Source of the DNA: a virus
Strand: one strand, 5' to 3'
IMG/VR virus record: IMGVR_UViG_3300009008_000245
Coordinates: 1 to 24,364 of that record
DNA: 24,364 bases
The position numbers and the translations under genes are program-made. Position 1 is the first letter of the stretch. Each line of letters starts with the position of its first letter. Positions 15,458-23,976 of the stretch are shown here, in pieces. Below the pieces are notes generated by a model. That model did not search any database. It was not told the DNA's origin and worked only from the letters and a program-made list of their open reading frames with translations.

Positions 15458-17244
15458 TGAAAGGCGTAGTAGAAATATATAGAAATCCTTCTGATGGGAA
15501 GTCGGAGTTAATACTCTCGGAAAGCAATCTAATTATGGATGGTGCTGCTGAATCCGTTGTAGACTTTCTTACTATGCCATCATCAGTATCTATAGTTGAT
15601 GGGGTAGTCCAAGAAAGGGTTCTTGATGCTTCAAATTATATCATACAAGGGTTTACTGTAGGAAAGGGCGCTGGTGGCTATCTTCAAAACCTTCATAAAT
15701 ACAAAAAACATAATTTTATTGTTAGTGCTGGTACTATTGGGGAAGCCCCTATTCCTTATTCTGATCTTAATGTTAACAATAGTCTTGATGGAGACAGGAG
15801 CCCCTTTGATTTATCAAGCCATGTTTTAAAGATAAATTCTATGCAAGGCATAACCACAAGTTCTTATATAAACTTCAGTGGATTTAACGCTCATTTATCA
15901 GGGATGGTTAATGCCCCAATGATATTTACTGTTGATTGTAAATACGATTTTGAGTATCCTCCTGAGAATATAGATAGTGGTATGGGCGTAGGAAGAAGCA
16001 TAACTAGCTTAAGACTAGACAGGCACGGTTCATCCACTAGTGGTTCCTTTTACTGGGACTCTGATGGTAAGGGCGTTTGTGATATTAAACCTGGGGGAGA
16101 CACCTTAATTAAAGATTTAGGAGGAGGTTGGTATAGATTAGGACTAGTTTCTCCTAGCGGAGTAGCAGTCACTAGCACCTCTCCTGAAGCATTTGTTTTC
16201 CCAGGGGGAACACAAGCTGATGGAACCTTTTCTTATGTCTCTACTTCCCCATCAGGAGGAGTTTTATTATCAAGACCTTCTTTAAATTTAGGTAGTGTAC
16301 CTTTAAACTACTTCCTTGGAAGCGAGTCCGAGTTTGATTCAACTAAAGATTTTCAAGAATTTCCTGTATTAGCATCATCTATTCCATGCTTATCAGGTAT
16401 TGACAGTACAAATGTTAGTTCAATAATCTTATTGAATGGTCCTGGAACTCTTAGAAATAATACTAGTGGATATGACCCTTATTTAACTTTACCTCAAAAG
16501 CAGAATCCAATTCTTAGTGGGTTAGAGCCTGGATCAATTACTGATTACGCCTCTGTTATTGATGGAACAATAAAAGCAGATCATAATTTAAATTTTGCTG
16601 GTTTTTATGGAAAATCTAAAAATATATACAATTATTTAGATAACTGGAGTGTTGATGAAACCTTAGCCACATCGGCTATGATGTCTGATTGTAGGTGGCT
16701 AGGAGGTCATGGGTTTACTGGGGCTGGTAAATCTCACTATACTTTAGTATCCTCTTTAAGTTACGAATCTTTTAATAACCCAATAACAACTCAGTCAAGA
16801 AATATAGGGGGACTTAATGTAGCCAGGAGTACGGATTTATTTGGGTATACAAGAGCAAGATACCAGACACTTGGGGAAGCTGTTACGGGGACTTTACCAG
16901 CGGCTTTCTTGGCATGTAAACATGGAGCTACCTCCCCTACTACTGGCATAGTAGAGTTTGAAGTTGAGTTATCGGATAATGATATGGCAACTAATAACGC
17001 TTTTGGGGGTATAATGACAATGGGACTTTATTCATTAGATTATAGAAAAATGGTATCTAATGGAATTCCTTTTGATAGATCAATTGATAAGGATGTAGAT
17101 ACTGGTGATGATATGGAGTTTAGGGTTTTCTCAAGGAAAGTATTTAATGAGAGTATAACAGCTACAAGTGATTTTTCCGTGACAGGGGCTGCTTTATCTG
17201 CTAACGCAGCACTTACTATAAAATGGAGGCTTGAATTCGTATGA
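15457..17244 (+). CDS. Tail appendage/adhesin paralogue 1: core domain split by a lectin-like insertion
   Basis: A 595-residue protein, first of three adjacent paralogues. The N-terminus (GVVEIYRNPSDGKSELIL, then SNLIMDG and GFTVGKGAGGYLQNL at 65-79) matches the starts of the two following proteins. The end (GLYSLDYRKM near residue 523, then a DFS strand and LTIKWRLEF) matches their core C-terminal part. Between them lie about 420 extra residues. Within these, residues about 120-285 look like a phage fibre carbohydrate-binding sandwich: FTVDCKYDF, SGSFYWDSDGKG, LGGGWYRLGLVSPSG (222-236), GGVLLSRPSLNLG. The remainder (about 290-515) is not recognised. The 'FxVGxG' and 'GLF/GLY' pair resembles N-terminal domains of tail-collar and tail-fibre proteins, so the core may be a baseplate docking domain; that is inference. 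It overlaps the next gene by ATGA. Confidence 0.6.
   Translation: MKGVVEIYRNPSDGKSELILSESNLIMDGAAESVVDFLTMPSSVSIVDGVVQERVLDASNYIIQGFTVGKGAGGYLQNLHKYKKHNFIVSAGTIGEAPIPYSDLNVNNSLDGDRSPFDLSSHVLKINSMQGITTSSYINFSGFNAHLSGMVNAPMIFTVDCKYDFEYPPENIDSGMGVGRSITSLRLDRHGSSTSGSFYWDSDGKGVCDIKPGGDTLIKDLGGGWYRLGLVSPSGVAVTSTSPEAFVFPGGTQADGTFSYVSTSPSGGVLLSRPSLNLGSVPLNYFLGSESEFDSTKDFQEFPVLASSIPCLSGIDSTNVSSIILLNGPGTLRNNTSGYDPYLTLPQKQNPILSGLEPGSITDYASVIDGTIKADHNLNFAGFYGKSKNIYNYLDNWSVDETLATSAMMSDCRWLGGHGFTGAGKSHYTLVSSLSYESFNNPITTQSRNIGGLNVARSTDLFGYTRARYQTLGEAVTGTLPAAFLACKHGATSPTTGIVEFEVELSDNDMATNNAFGGIMTMGLYSLDYRKMVSNGIPFDRSIDKDVDTGDDMEFRVFSRKVFNESITATSDFSVTGAALSANAALTIKWRLEFV
17224..17229 (+). promoter_or_regulatory. 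Shine-Dalgarno TGGAGG for paralogue 2
   Basis: TGGAGG lies within the end of paralogue 1, 11 bases before the ATG at 17241. It is the strongest such site inside an upstream coding region here. Confidence 0.6.
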
Positions 17245-19832
17245 GAGGCTTAGTAACAGTAACCAAAATCTTTAAAGATGGAAGAAAGGAGCGTATTCTA
17301 GAAGATAGTTGTAATGTTCTAACTGACGGTTTTGGGATTAGTGTAGCTTCAATGCTTTCTACTTCACCCACTGACTTAATTGATAGGTTCCATTTTAAGT
17401 ATTTTCAAGTAGGGGTTTCTGGTTATCACCAAGATTTACCACAAATTATAACTCCTCAAATAATTGACCATACTGAGTGGGCATACTCACTCCCTTTAAC
17501 AACTCACAATAACTTTTATGAATTATCTTCTGCTTTAACTTCTGTTTCTAGTTATGGTGGTGATATTGATTTAGTAGAGAAGGAAGTTTTAACTGTAACC
17601 AACCCATTCCAGCCACAGGAAAGTCTTAACTATACTACATCTTCTTTATTGCTTGCTATACTTCCTAATAACCCTACTACCAATTTAACAGATCAATCTG
17701 TTAATACTAAGATAACTATAGATAGGGAGTCTTTAAATGGTGTATCTATAAAGGAGTTTGGACTTTTCTCAGAAAACCCCGAAGGGTTATTTATACCAAG
17801 ACCCGTACTTTCAGCATATAAATCCTTACCTGAGCCTATTGTTAAAACGGAAGAGTTTAGTCTGGATGTTGAATGGATAATTCAACTTAACCCTTATCCT
17901 AAAAGAACTCATGATTATTATGATTTTTGGGATCTACTTAGGATTGGAGATGTTTTACGATTCTATCCTTCTGTGAAAGCACCCTCCGCTACTTTTTATC
18001 TACACACTATGGATAAGAATAGCTCTTATGATGTTCTTATCCAAAGTACAACTCCAACACCACATGACGGTTACTTATCCTATTCCTTACAAGGAAATGC
18101 TGTGTCTGGGGCACACTATTCAATTGATTCTGACTACGCTTCCCCATTATTCGTCCCCAGAGGAACAACTTTAATCACTATACCTGTTAGTGCGTTGGAT
18201 ACTACTTCTTACTACCCTTCTAACACTAGACTAGATTTACATATGGAGAGTTTCACTGGGGGGATGGGAATACCTAAACTACTAAGAGACGGTACTCCCC
18301 CAAATTTCATAATATATTTTAAATCCAATAATGACCCCCCTGTAGTAGAATTAGGTGTAGATAATCTTGGGACCAGTAGCATTGTTTCTGGTTTATTAGA
18401 TGTTAGTTGTTTAAGTCCTGTTAGTGTTTACTTGGATTTTTCTTCTAATGGACCAGTAGAAGTTAGAGACCCAGCATCTTTAGGAGGATCACTTTTATTA
18501 TCGTCAATATCAGCAGGGACCAGTGGGCTTATATTAACTATACCTGCTTCTTCTACATCTGGGACTGTAATAGCTTCTGGTGTGGGTGGAGATGGAGTTG
18601 TAGTATCTTCTTATAATATAGTTTCTGGGTCTGATGAAGTTAATAAATATGCGTATTCAAACGACTTTAGACCAGAGTTTGAACCATCTTGTTCTATAAG
18701 TATACAGGATATAACTGACCATGCCCAAGATCTTCTTATACCTAAAAATAGGTGGTGGAGGGAAAATGTAGGAGCAGGGAGACTTTATCTACCAGGATAC
18801 CCAACTCTTGCAACTCATTCTGGGAATGACACTTATACAGTTAATCCTCCCATGGAAATGTATATGCATAGTTATTTCTTGCCATCTATAAAAGCTCCTG
18901 ATGGTGTTCAAGATGCTACCCTTAGTTATGCTACCTCTGCAATTTATATCTGGCCTGAAAACAAATCAATAAATGCAGCTAATTATGCTAGTACAGGACA
19001 ACCAAAACCAGTAGACTCTCCTCCTAAAATTAGAAGGACTTACTCAACTTTTGAATCTGATTCTTTAAATAGAAATATTGGTAGACAATCTCAAACCATG
19101 GAATATAATTCTTCAATGTCATCAATTGTTTTTTCAATTTATGTAAAGAAGTTGTCTGAAACTATTCAAGTAGCTAATCCAAGGATTAAAGAATCTAGCA
19201 CGGTTTCTAGTAATGATCGTATTCATATAGAATTGTTTTCTAGAGGATTTAAAGAAACTGGTGACTCTGTAACCCCAGGAGCAAACTCTAAAGGATGTTG
19301 GGCTTCTTTTAAATGGAACTCTGCTGGTGGGTTAGATTTGATAGATTTGGAAGCTACAGGAGCCTTTAGTTCCACAGATATTTATGTAAGTGCGGGTTGT
19401 TTTTCTGGAACTGTGGGTGATATAGCTAAGTTTGGGTACCAGGATCCGTGGGCTGGTAGAGATGGTTGGTATAGAATTTACTTAACTACAGCAGTCCCAA
19501 CAGCGGTTACAGAGGCTGCTACAAATGCAGAGCTTAATTATGACGGTAGTGGCGCTGTATCTCAATATTTTATTTTCCCGACCTGTTCAGGAACTAAGGG
19601 CAGTGGCGGTCTTAAGTTGCCTGGGTATACTGGTACTATAAATAGCGCACCAGAGGTTCTCTCTGGGACTGTACACGCTTGGGGGCAGTACGAGGAGACT
19701 TTGCAAACAGACACTCATGATAGGAGATTTCCAAGAATATATCAACCAAGAGTTAATGATTTTTGGGAACCACTTGGAAATGTGTTCCTGTCACCAACCT
19801 TAGGAAAACAGAAAGTGACTGTTTCGTTCTAG
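17241..19832 (+). CDS. Tail appendage/adhesin paralogue 2: core domain, Calx-beta-like region, lectin-like C-terminus
   Basis: An 863-residue protein. Residues 1-216 form the shared core: GLVTVTKIFKDGRKERIL, FQVGVSGYHQDL (55-66), then IKEFGLFSENP (170-180), VLSAYKS and FSLDVEWIIQL. Residues about 262-340 read like a Calx-beta sandwich: DVLIQS, YSLQGNAVSGAHYSID, FVPRGTTLITIPVSALD, and RLDLHMESF, that is, a strand pair, 'GxAxxGxxY', 'xxxGTTxxxIxV', then a strand. A second Ser/Gly-rich sandwich of similar character may follow at about 365-460. Residues about 627-820 match a fibre carbohydrate-binding module: IVFSIYVKK, ASFKWNSAGG, GRDGWYRIYLTT, and VHAWGQYEE. This module also occurs in paralogue 1, inserted there. 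The C-terminus is aromatic and Pro-rich. It probably acts as a receptor-binding appendage; no catalytic motif is seen. Confidence 0.6.
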   Translation: MRGLVTVTKIFKDGRKERILEDSCNVLTDGFGISVASMLSTSPTDLIDRFHFKYFQVGVSGYHQDLPQIITPQIIDHTEWAYSLPLTTHNNFYELSSALTSVSSYGGDIDLVEKEVLTVTNPFQPQESLNYTTSSLLLAILPNNPTTNLTDQSVNTKITIDRESLNGVSIKEFGLFSENPEGLFIPRPVLSAYKSLPEPIVKTEEFSLDVEWIIQLNPYPKRTHDYYDFWDLLRIGDVLRFYPSVKAPSATFYLHTMDKNSSYDVLIQSTTPTPHDGYLSYSLQGNAVSGAHYSIDSDYASPLFVPRGTTLITIPVSALDTTSYYPSNTRLDLHMESFTGGMGIPKLLRDGTPPNFIIYFKSNNDPPVVELGVDNLGTSSIVSGLLDVSCLSPVSVYLDFSSNGPVEVRDPASLGGSLLLSSISAGTSGLILTIPASSTSGTVIASGVGGDGVVVSSYNIVSGSDEVNKYAYSNDFRPEFEPSCSISIQDITDHAQDLLIPKNRWWRENVGAGRLYLPGYPTLATHSGNDTYTVNPPMEMYMHSYFLPSIKAPDGVQDATLSYATSAIYIWPENKSINAANYASTGQPKPVDSPPKIRRTYSTFESDSLNRNIGRQSQTMEYNSSMSSIVFSIYVKKLSETIQVANPRIKESSTVSSNDRIHIELFSRGFKETGDSVTPGANSKGCWASFKWNSAGGLDLIDLEATGAFSSTDIYVSAGCFSGTVGDIAKFGYQDPWAGRDGWYRIYLTTAVPTAVTEAATNAELNYDGSGAVSQYFIFPTCSGTKGSGGLKLPGYTGTINSAPEVLSGTVHAWGQYEETLQTDTHDRRFPRIYQPRVNDFWEPLGNVFLSPTLGKQKVTVSF

Positions 19833-19845
19833 ATATAATAAATAA

Positions 19846-19850
19846 AGAGG
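19846..19850 (+). promoter_or_regulatory. Shine-Dalgarno AGAGG for paralogue 3
   Basis: AGAGG stands in the 27-base AT-rich spacer 19833-19859, 9 bases before the ATG at 19860. This is the longest intergenic space in the window; I see no stem-loop terminator in it. Confidence 0.65.
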
Positions 19851-19859
19851 GTATTATCA

Positions 19860-20438
19860 ATGACTAAAGATAAATTTACACCTACAGGGCACATAGAGAT
19901 ATGGAAGGTTTACCCTGATGGCTCTAAAGAGATGCATTGGACAGATAATAATGTTATTACATCTGGTATGGGTGTTGGTTTAGCTCACTTATATGCTGCC
20001 TCTGGTTCTGGTTCTATAATTGATTATCAAATACTTAATTATCAAGTAGGTACTTCTGGTGATTTAACTGATTATGGAGTATCCTCTTTTAAATTAAAAA
20101 ATCCTTTAGGTGGAGTAAAGCCTTATGGTCTCAAAAGTTTCGTACATGTAGAAGACTTACAACCAATACAAAACGGAAGCGTGGTCGCCTCTCAAGCTTT
20201 CGCAGGAATACCTTATTCAAATATTCATAGAGTATCTAAAACTGCTGTAAGATATACTTTAGTTTTGGACGATAGGACTGGTAATTCTGATGATGAATTA
20301 AATGAGGTTGGGTTGTTTATGAGAAATCCTACTGGGGCTGCTACATCTAGCCCCATCTTGGTTGCCTACAGACCCTTCATTCCTATAAAAAAGACTCGTT
20401 TCTTTACCCTAGTGTTCCTTTGGACATTGCAATTCTAA
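19860..20438 (+). CDS. Tail appendage paralogue 3: stand-alone core domain
   Basis: A 192-residue protein consisting of the core shared by the two preceding genes. The N-terminus (GHIEIWKVYPDGSKEMHW, NNVITSG) and the middle (YQVGTSGDLTDY) align with paralogues 1 and 2. The end is LNEVGLFMRNPTG, PILVAYRPFIPIKKT and FFTLVFLWTLQF, matching EFGLF, AYKS and EWIIQL of paralogue 2. It therefore shows the minimal unit; the others are elaborations. The 'VGTSG ... EVGLF ... AYRP' order is reminiscent of tail-collar or fibre N-terminal domains, suggesting a docking or bridging role at the baseplate, possibly competing with or joining the larger paralogues. The next gene starts one base after its stop. 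No enzyme or membrane motif is visible. Confidence 0.65.
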   Translation: MTKDKFTPTGHIEIWKVYPDGSKEMHWTDNNVITSGMGVGLAHLYAASGSGSIIDYQILNYQVGTSGDLTDYGVSSFKLKNPLGGVKPYGLKSFVHVEDLQPIQNGSVVASQAFAGIPYSNIHRVSKTAVRYTLVLDDRTGNSDDELNEVGLFMRNPTGAATSSPILVAYRPFIPIKKTRFFTLVFLWTLQF

Positions 20439-20439
20439 C

Positions 20440-23400
20440 ATGACATTTAACAAATTAGACCTTTATACAGTAAGTGCTGGGACAGAGATTTTTAATTTCT
20501 GGAATCCTTTCGTAACTAAATTTGACAGTTCTTCTTTTTATAGCTGGGAGCAAGATAACACCCCTTTATATGATTTAGAAGAGAGGACTGATTATTTATG
20601 GGAGAAGCTTGGATGGGCTACTTCTTCTGTCCCTGGTCTTGTGCTATCAGTATCCTCAAGCATACCAACTCATTTAGATGTATCTTCTAATGTATTTACA
20701 ACTCTTCAAGGGGCAGTAGACGCATTACCAGAGATACTTAGATTCCCCACTCTTATTGAAGTGGCAGTTAGTGGAGATATAGGAGAACTAAATTTAAATA
20801 ATGTTAAATGTGAGGGTAATGGTGCTTTAGAGATTATAAATAGGGTTTTTAGCACTCTTGAAGTTCCAACAGCAGATAATGCCTACGACATAACTGATAA
20901 AGGAGTTGTAGGCAGAATTAACTCACTAAAAGAAGATGGTGGTAGTTTGTACCGTAGTGTATTTGATACTTCTTGCTTACATACTGGTTCACAAACATCA
21001 TCTCTCTTCTTAAGTACATCGGCCATGGCATTGGTTGTTAATAAGTATTTAGACGATACTCATAAGATTGGGTATGTAAACCTTATGTTGGGTGCTGACA
21101 CTAGTAAACTTACGGCAACTGCCGACCGTGTTTATTTTAATACCCATGATGTTAAATTAGCCTTAGCACCATATCCAGACAACACTATTGACACTTCTGG
21201 TCTACTGTATAATGGTAATCCGATTGCTGATGATATTCTTTACGGAAGGCAAGACTTCACCAATGGGGCTGATCTGGTAGGAATTTATACAGGAAACTTC
21301 CTTCGCAAGATTAAAGTGTCTAATTGTGATGGTCCTATTTATATTAGAGGATTTCAAGTTAATGCGGCAAGCGGAACTGGCCCTCCTGCCCCAATACATG
21401 ATTACGGTATACATATTTCAAACACTGAGGGTTTAGTTGTCGAGGATTGTGGTGTAGCGAGGGCTGGTGTCGCTGGTCTTGTTGTTGACGATTCCTTTAT
21501 TAGTCTTAGAAGGAAATTTATATCTTGTAGAAATTATGATCACTCCTCAAGGGGTGTGGTGGAGGATTATGGTATACTTGCTAATAATTCCAAACTATCT
21601 TTTGATCAAGATTCCTACTCTACTAGTGTTAGTAGTATTCTTGTAGTAGCTCACCAAAAGACAGGTATTAAACTTGTAAATTCTCAGCTTACTGGTGGTA
21701 CAGCAGTTTCCGTTGACCAAGGAACTACTCCTGTAACTACTGTTCAGCAGAGTGAGGTTGGAATAGAACTAATATCCTCGGTTATTGACCTTAATGGTGT
21801 TTTGGATGTTTATAATAATACAACAGGTATACTTGCAAGGCAATCTAGTTTAATAACTGATTCTATAATTGGTCAATGTAGTACAAAAGGTGCTGTTGAG
21901 CTTGAGGAGTCTACCTTTCAATACAATAAAAACTTATCAAAACCTGTTTCTTGGCCTTTGGTAGATAAAGGTATAAATTATCGCATTACTAAGAATTTTT
22001 TCCATGCTAACGGACAACATATAAAAGCAACCTCTTCTAAAATAAAACCTACTTATGCTGATTCCATGCCTACTAAGCATGGTGAGTTTACTCTTCTAGC
22101 AAATGTTGGTTTTGATGGTAGTGCAGCGTTATACAATCTTCCTGGGGTAGAACTTCAAAATAGTTTTTGTGAATTGGTTCATCCTTATTTTTGGACCAAC
22201 TACCAAGAAACCAGAAAAACTAGAGGTAGGCATTTAGGTGTTTTAAATTCCTCTACAGCCCTTCTTCGTGGCTCAGTTGGTGGTTCTACCATATTTAGTA
22301 CAGCCGATCTTGGGGTTGTTGGGACAAGTATCCATGTACAAGGTAACTCTAACTTAATTGTAGCAGGCCCTACTCATATATCTCAACAAGATTCCGCTGT
22401 TTTATGTGAAGACAATTCAAATGTATCATTTGTACCCCATATGAAAGCAGATATTAAAACTCTAGCAACCAGTGAGTGGGATTTACATAATCCTGCTAAC
22501 CATACATCTGTTGAAGTATATGGAAGAGTAGGTTGTTTAATAGCAAATAATAATTCTACCATCAATATAAGAGATTTAGGGTCTTGGTATACTAATTGGG
22601 AGGCTGGTCACTCCACTGATGAAATTTATCTCAATTCAGACAGCCCAAAGCAAGATGCTCTTTATACCAGTGCTGGGTCATTTACTTTCTATCCTTATAA
22701 TACTGCTAATATAGGTAACCCACCTGAAGCAAATTTCAGAGACTCTAGCTACGGTAACGCAGATCTGTTACCAACATCTGACCCTTCTACTAGAGTGTTT
22801 ACTTCTGAAGTTGGTGGAGTTGGTTATGGTGGCTATAATTGGTTCGTAAGAAACATTTCATCCCCTGCTTTTGGGATTACACACTTCAGAAGGTTAACCA
22901 AAGGTGGGGTATGTGTAAAAGCAGTTAATAATAGTACAGTTAATGTTGAAAATGTTAACTTTATATGTGGCCCTGTAAATGCTGATGAGGTTTACCTAGA
23001 CCCTACTCAAAATATAGCAGGAGGGTGTAATGACATTAGAATATGGGCTATAGCTGGGGGATCTACCCTCAATGCTAATAATTTAAGTGTAAGTGGTAAC
23101 TACCCAGGCGATGCTGGGTATCATGGACCTAGAGGTATTTATTATACTGACACTACCTATGATTGCTCTGCTGCTGCCCTAAGTGCGTTTGTAGACTCTC
23201 CTTACTTAAGTGGACAGCAGTTTATAAAGAACCTACCTCCGTTAGTAAATCTAACAACTACGCTTGCTGGTCTAGCTGCTGATGTGTCTGCTTTAAGTGG
23301 GGCTGGTTTTTATGATGATATGCCTCTTAGTTCTTTGTCTATACTTGATTTCTTTGGATTAGGGTGTTCTGCTCTTAGCGATATTTCTGGTGTAAATTCA

Positions 23401-23964
23401 ACAGCAGAAGTAGAATACTTTAGAGCATGGTCTAAAAAGAGATTTGGTGATAGTAACCCTTATGGTTATGGTACTAGTTCTACTTACCAAAACTGGGGTC
23501 CGTTTAGGTTATTCCTGGAAATTAACCCCACAGCAAAAGCCTTGAGTTATTATAACGCAGACTTGTCTTCTTATGACAATAGACCGTTCCAAACATTGGC
23601 TCAAGGGTATTTCTTGTCTGGTGGGTGTTCCTCTACCTTGTCTTCCATGCAGGATTACTACTTTGATTTACTTGATACAGCTAGGGATGCCTCAGGAACC
23701 GCCTTGTCTGGGTTTGTAACATCAGGGTATTTCCATCCAAAAGATTTCTGTTTGCCTAATAACTATAATATTATGTTAGATGATTCAGCATCTAATACTT
23801 TTGCTAATGCAAAAAACGCCTCCCTTCCAATATTAGGAAGACCTAAGTTGGTGGAAATTTATAGAGCAACAACTGAGGAAGGGGGTACCACTTCATTTGC
23901 TACATCTGGTCATGGTCAAGGGTTTAAAACAACAAACATATTTAATCTTGATAAAGGTATTTAA
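20440..23964 (+). CDS. Tailspike-like protein with parallel beta-helix
   Basis: A 1174-residue protein. Residues 21-57 (FNFWNPFVTKFDSS, SWEQDNTPLYDLEERTDYLW) form an N-terminal adaptor shared with the next gene. Residues about 68-140 contain VFTTLQGAVDALPE and LIEVAVSGDIGELNLNN, which resembles the start of pectate-lyase-like spikes, where a 'FxTxQxAxDAxP' helix precedes the helix coils. Residues about 280-500 show short repeated strands with Asn/Ser/Gly turns (YGIHISNTEGLVVEDCGVA, GILANNSKLSFDQDS, GIELISSVIDLNGVLDVYNN), typical of right-handed parallel beta-helix. Further such coils seem to continue to about 890 (STVNVENVNFICGP). The C-terminal part (about 960-1174) is Ser/Tyr/Leu-rich and unrecognised, possibly a trimerisation or binding head. 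Such proteins bind and sometimes cleave surface polysaccharide; I cannot assign catalytic residues. The stop is followed by a clear ribosome site for the next gene. Confidence 0.7.
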   Translation: MTFNKLDLYTVSAGTEIFNFWNPFVTKFDSSSFYSWEQDNTPLYDLEERTDYLWEKLGWATSSVPGLVLSVSSSIPTHLDVSSNVFTTLQGAVDALPEILRFPTLIEVAVSGDIGELNLNNVKCEGNGALEIINRVFSTLEVPTADNAYDITDKGVVGRINSLKEDGGSLYRSVFDTSCLHTGSQTSSLFLSTSAMALVVNKYLDDTHKIGYVNLMLGADTSKLTATADRVYFNTHDVKLALAPYPDNTIDTSGLLYNGNPIADDILYGRQDFTNGADLVGIYTGNFLRKIKVSNCDGPIYIRGFQVNAASGTGPPAPIHDYGIHISNTEGLVVEDCGVARAGVAGLVVDDSFISLRRKFISCRNYDHSSRGVVEDYGILANNSKLSFDQDSYSTSVSSILVVAHQKTGIKLVNSQLTGGTAVSVDQGTTPVTTVQQSEVGIELISSVIDLNGVLDVYNNTTGILARQSSLITDSIIGQCSTKGAVELEESTFQYNKNLSKPVSWPLVDKGINYRITKNFFHANGQHIKATSSKIKPTYADSMPTKHGEFTLLANVGFDGSAALYNLPGVELQNSFCELVHPYFWTNYQETRKTRGRHLGVLNSSTALLRGSVGGSTIFSTADLGVVGTSIHVQGNSNLIVAGPTHISQQDSAVLCEDNSNVSFVPHMKADIKTLATSEWDLHNPANHTSVEVYGRVGCLIANNNSTINIRDLGSWYTNWEAGHSTDEIYLNSDSPKQDALYTSAGSFTFYPYNTANIGNPPEANFRDSSYGNADLLPTSDPSTRVFTSEVGGVGYGGYNWFVRNISSPAFGITHFRRLTKGGVCVKAVNNSTVNVENVNFICGPVNADEVYLDPTQNIAGGCNDIRIWAIAGGSTLNANNLSVSGNYPGDAGYHGPRGIYYTDTTYDCSAAALSAFVDSPYLSGQQFIKNLPPLVNLTTTLAGLAADVSALSGAGFYDDMPLSSLSILDFFGLGCSALSDISGVNSTAEVEYFRAWSKKRFGDSNPYGYGTSSTYQNWGPFRLFLEINPTAKALSYYNADLSSYDNRPFQTLAQGYFLSGGCSSTLSSMQDYYFDLLDTARDASGTALSGFVTSGYFHPKDFCLPNNYNIMLDDSASNTFANAKNASLPILGRPKLVEIYRATTEEGGTTSFATSGHGQGFKTTNIFNLDKGI

Positions 23965-23965
23965 T

Positions 23966-23970
23966 AGGAG
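23966..23970 (+). promoter_or_regulatory. Shine-Dalgarno AGGAG for the last partial gene
   Basis: AGGAG directly follows the TAA of the tailspike gene and lies 6 bases before the ATG at 23977, supporting that ATG as the real start. Confidence 0.8.
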
Positions 23971-23976
23971 TTAACA

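Noticed and set aside
19637-19644. TATAAATA, the T4 late promoter core
   Set aside because: It lies inside paralogue 2, more than 200 bases before the next gene. The same octamer occurs within the tailspike gene at 20835-20842 with no gene start nearby; chance occurrence is expected in AT-rich DNA.
19833-19859. Transcription terminator or promoter in the longest intergenic gap
   Set aside because: The 27 bases contain no inverted repeat and only an AT-rich run plus the ribosome site, so nothing beyond translation initiation is supported.
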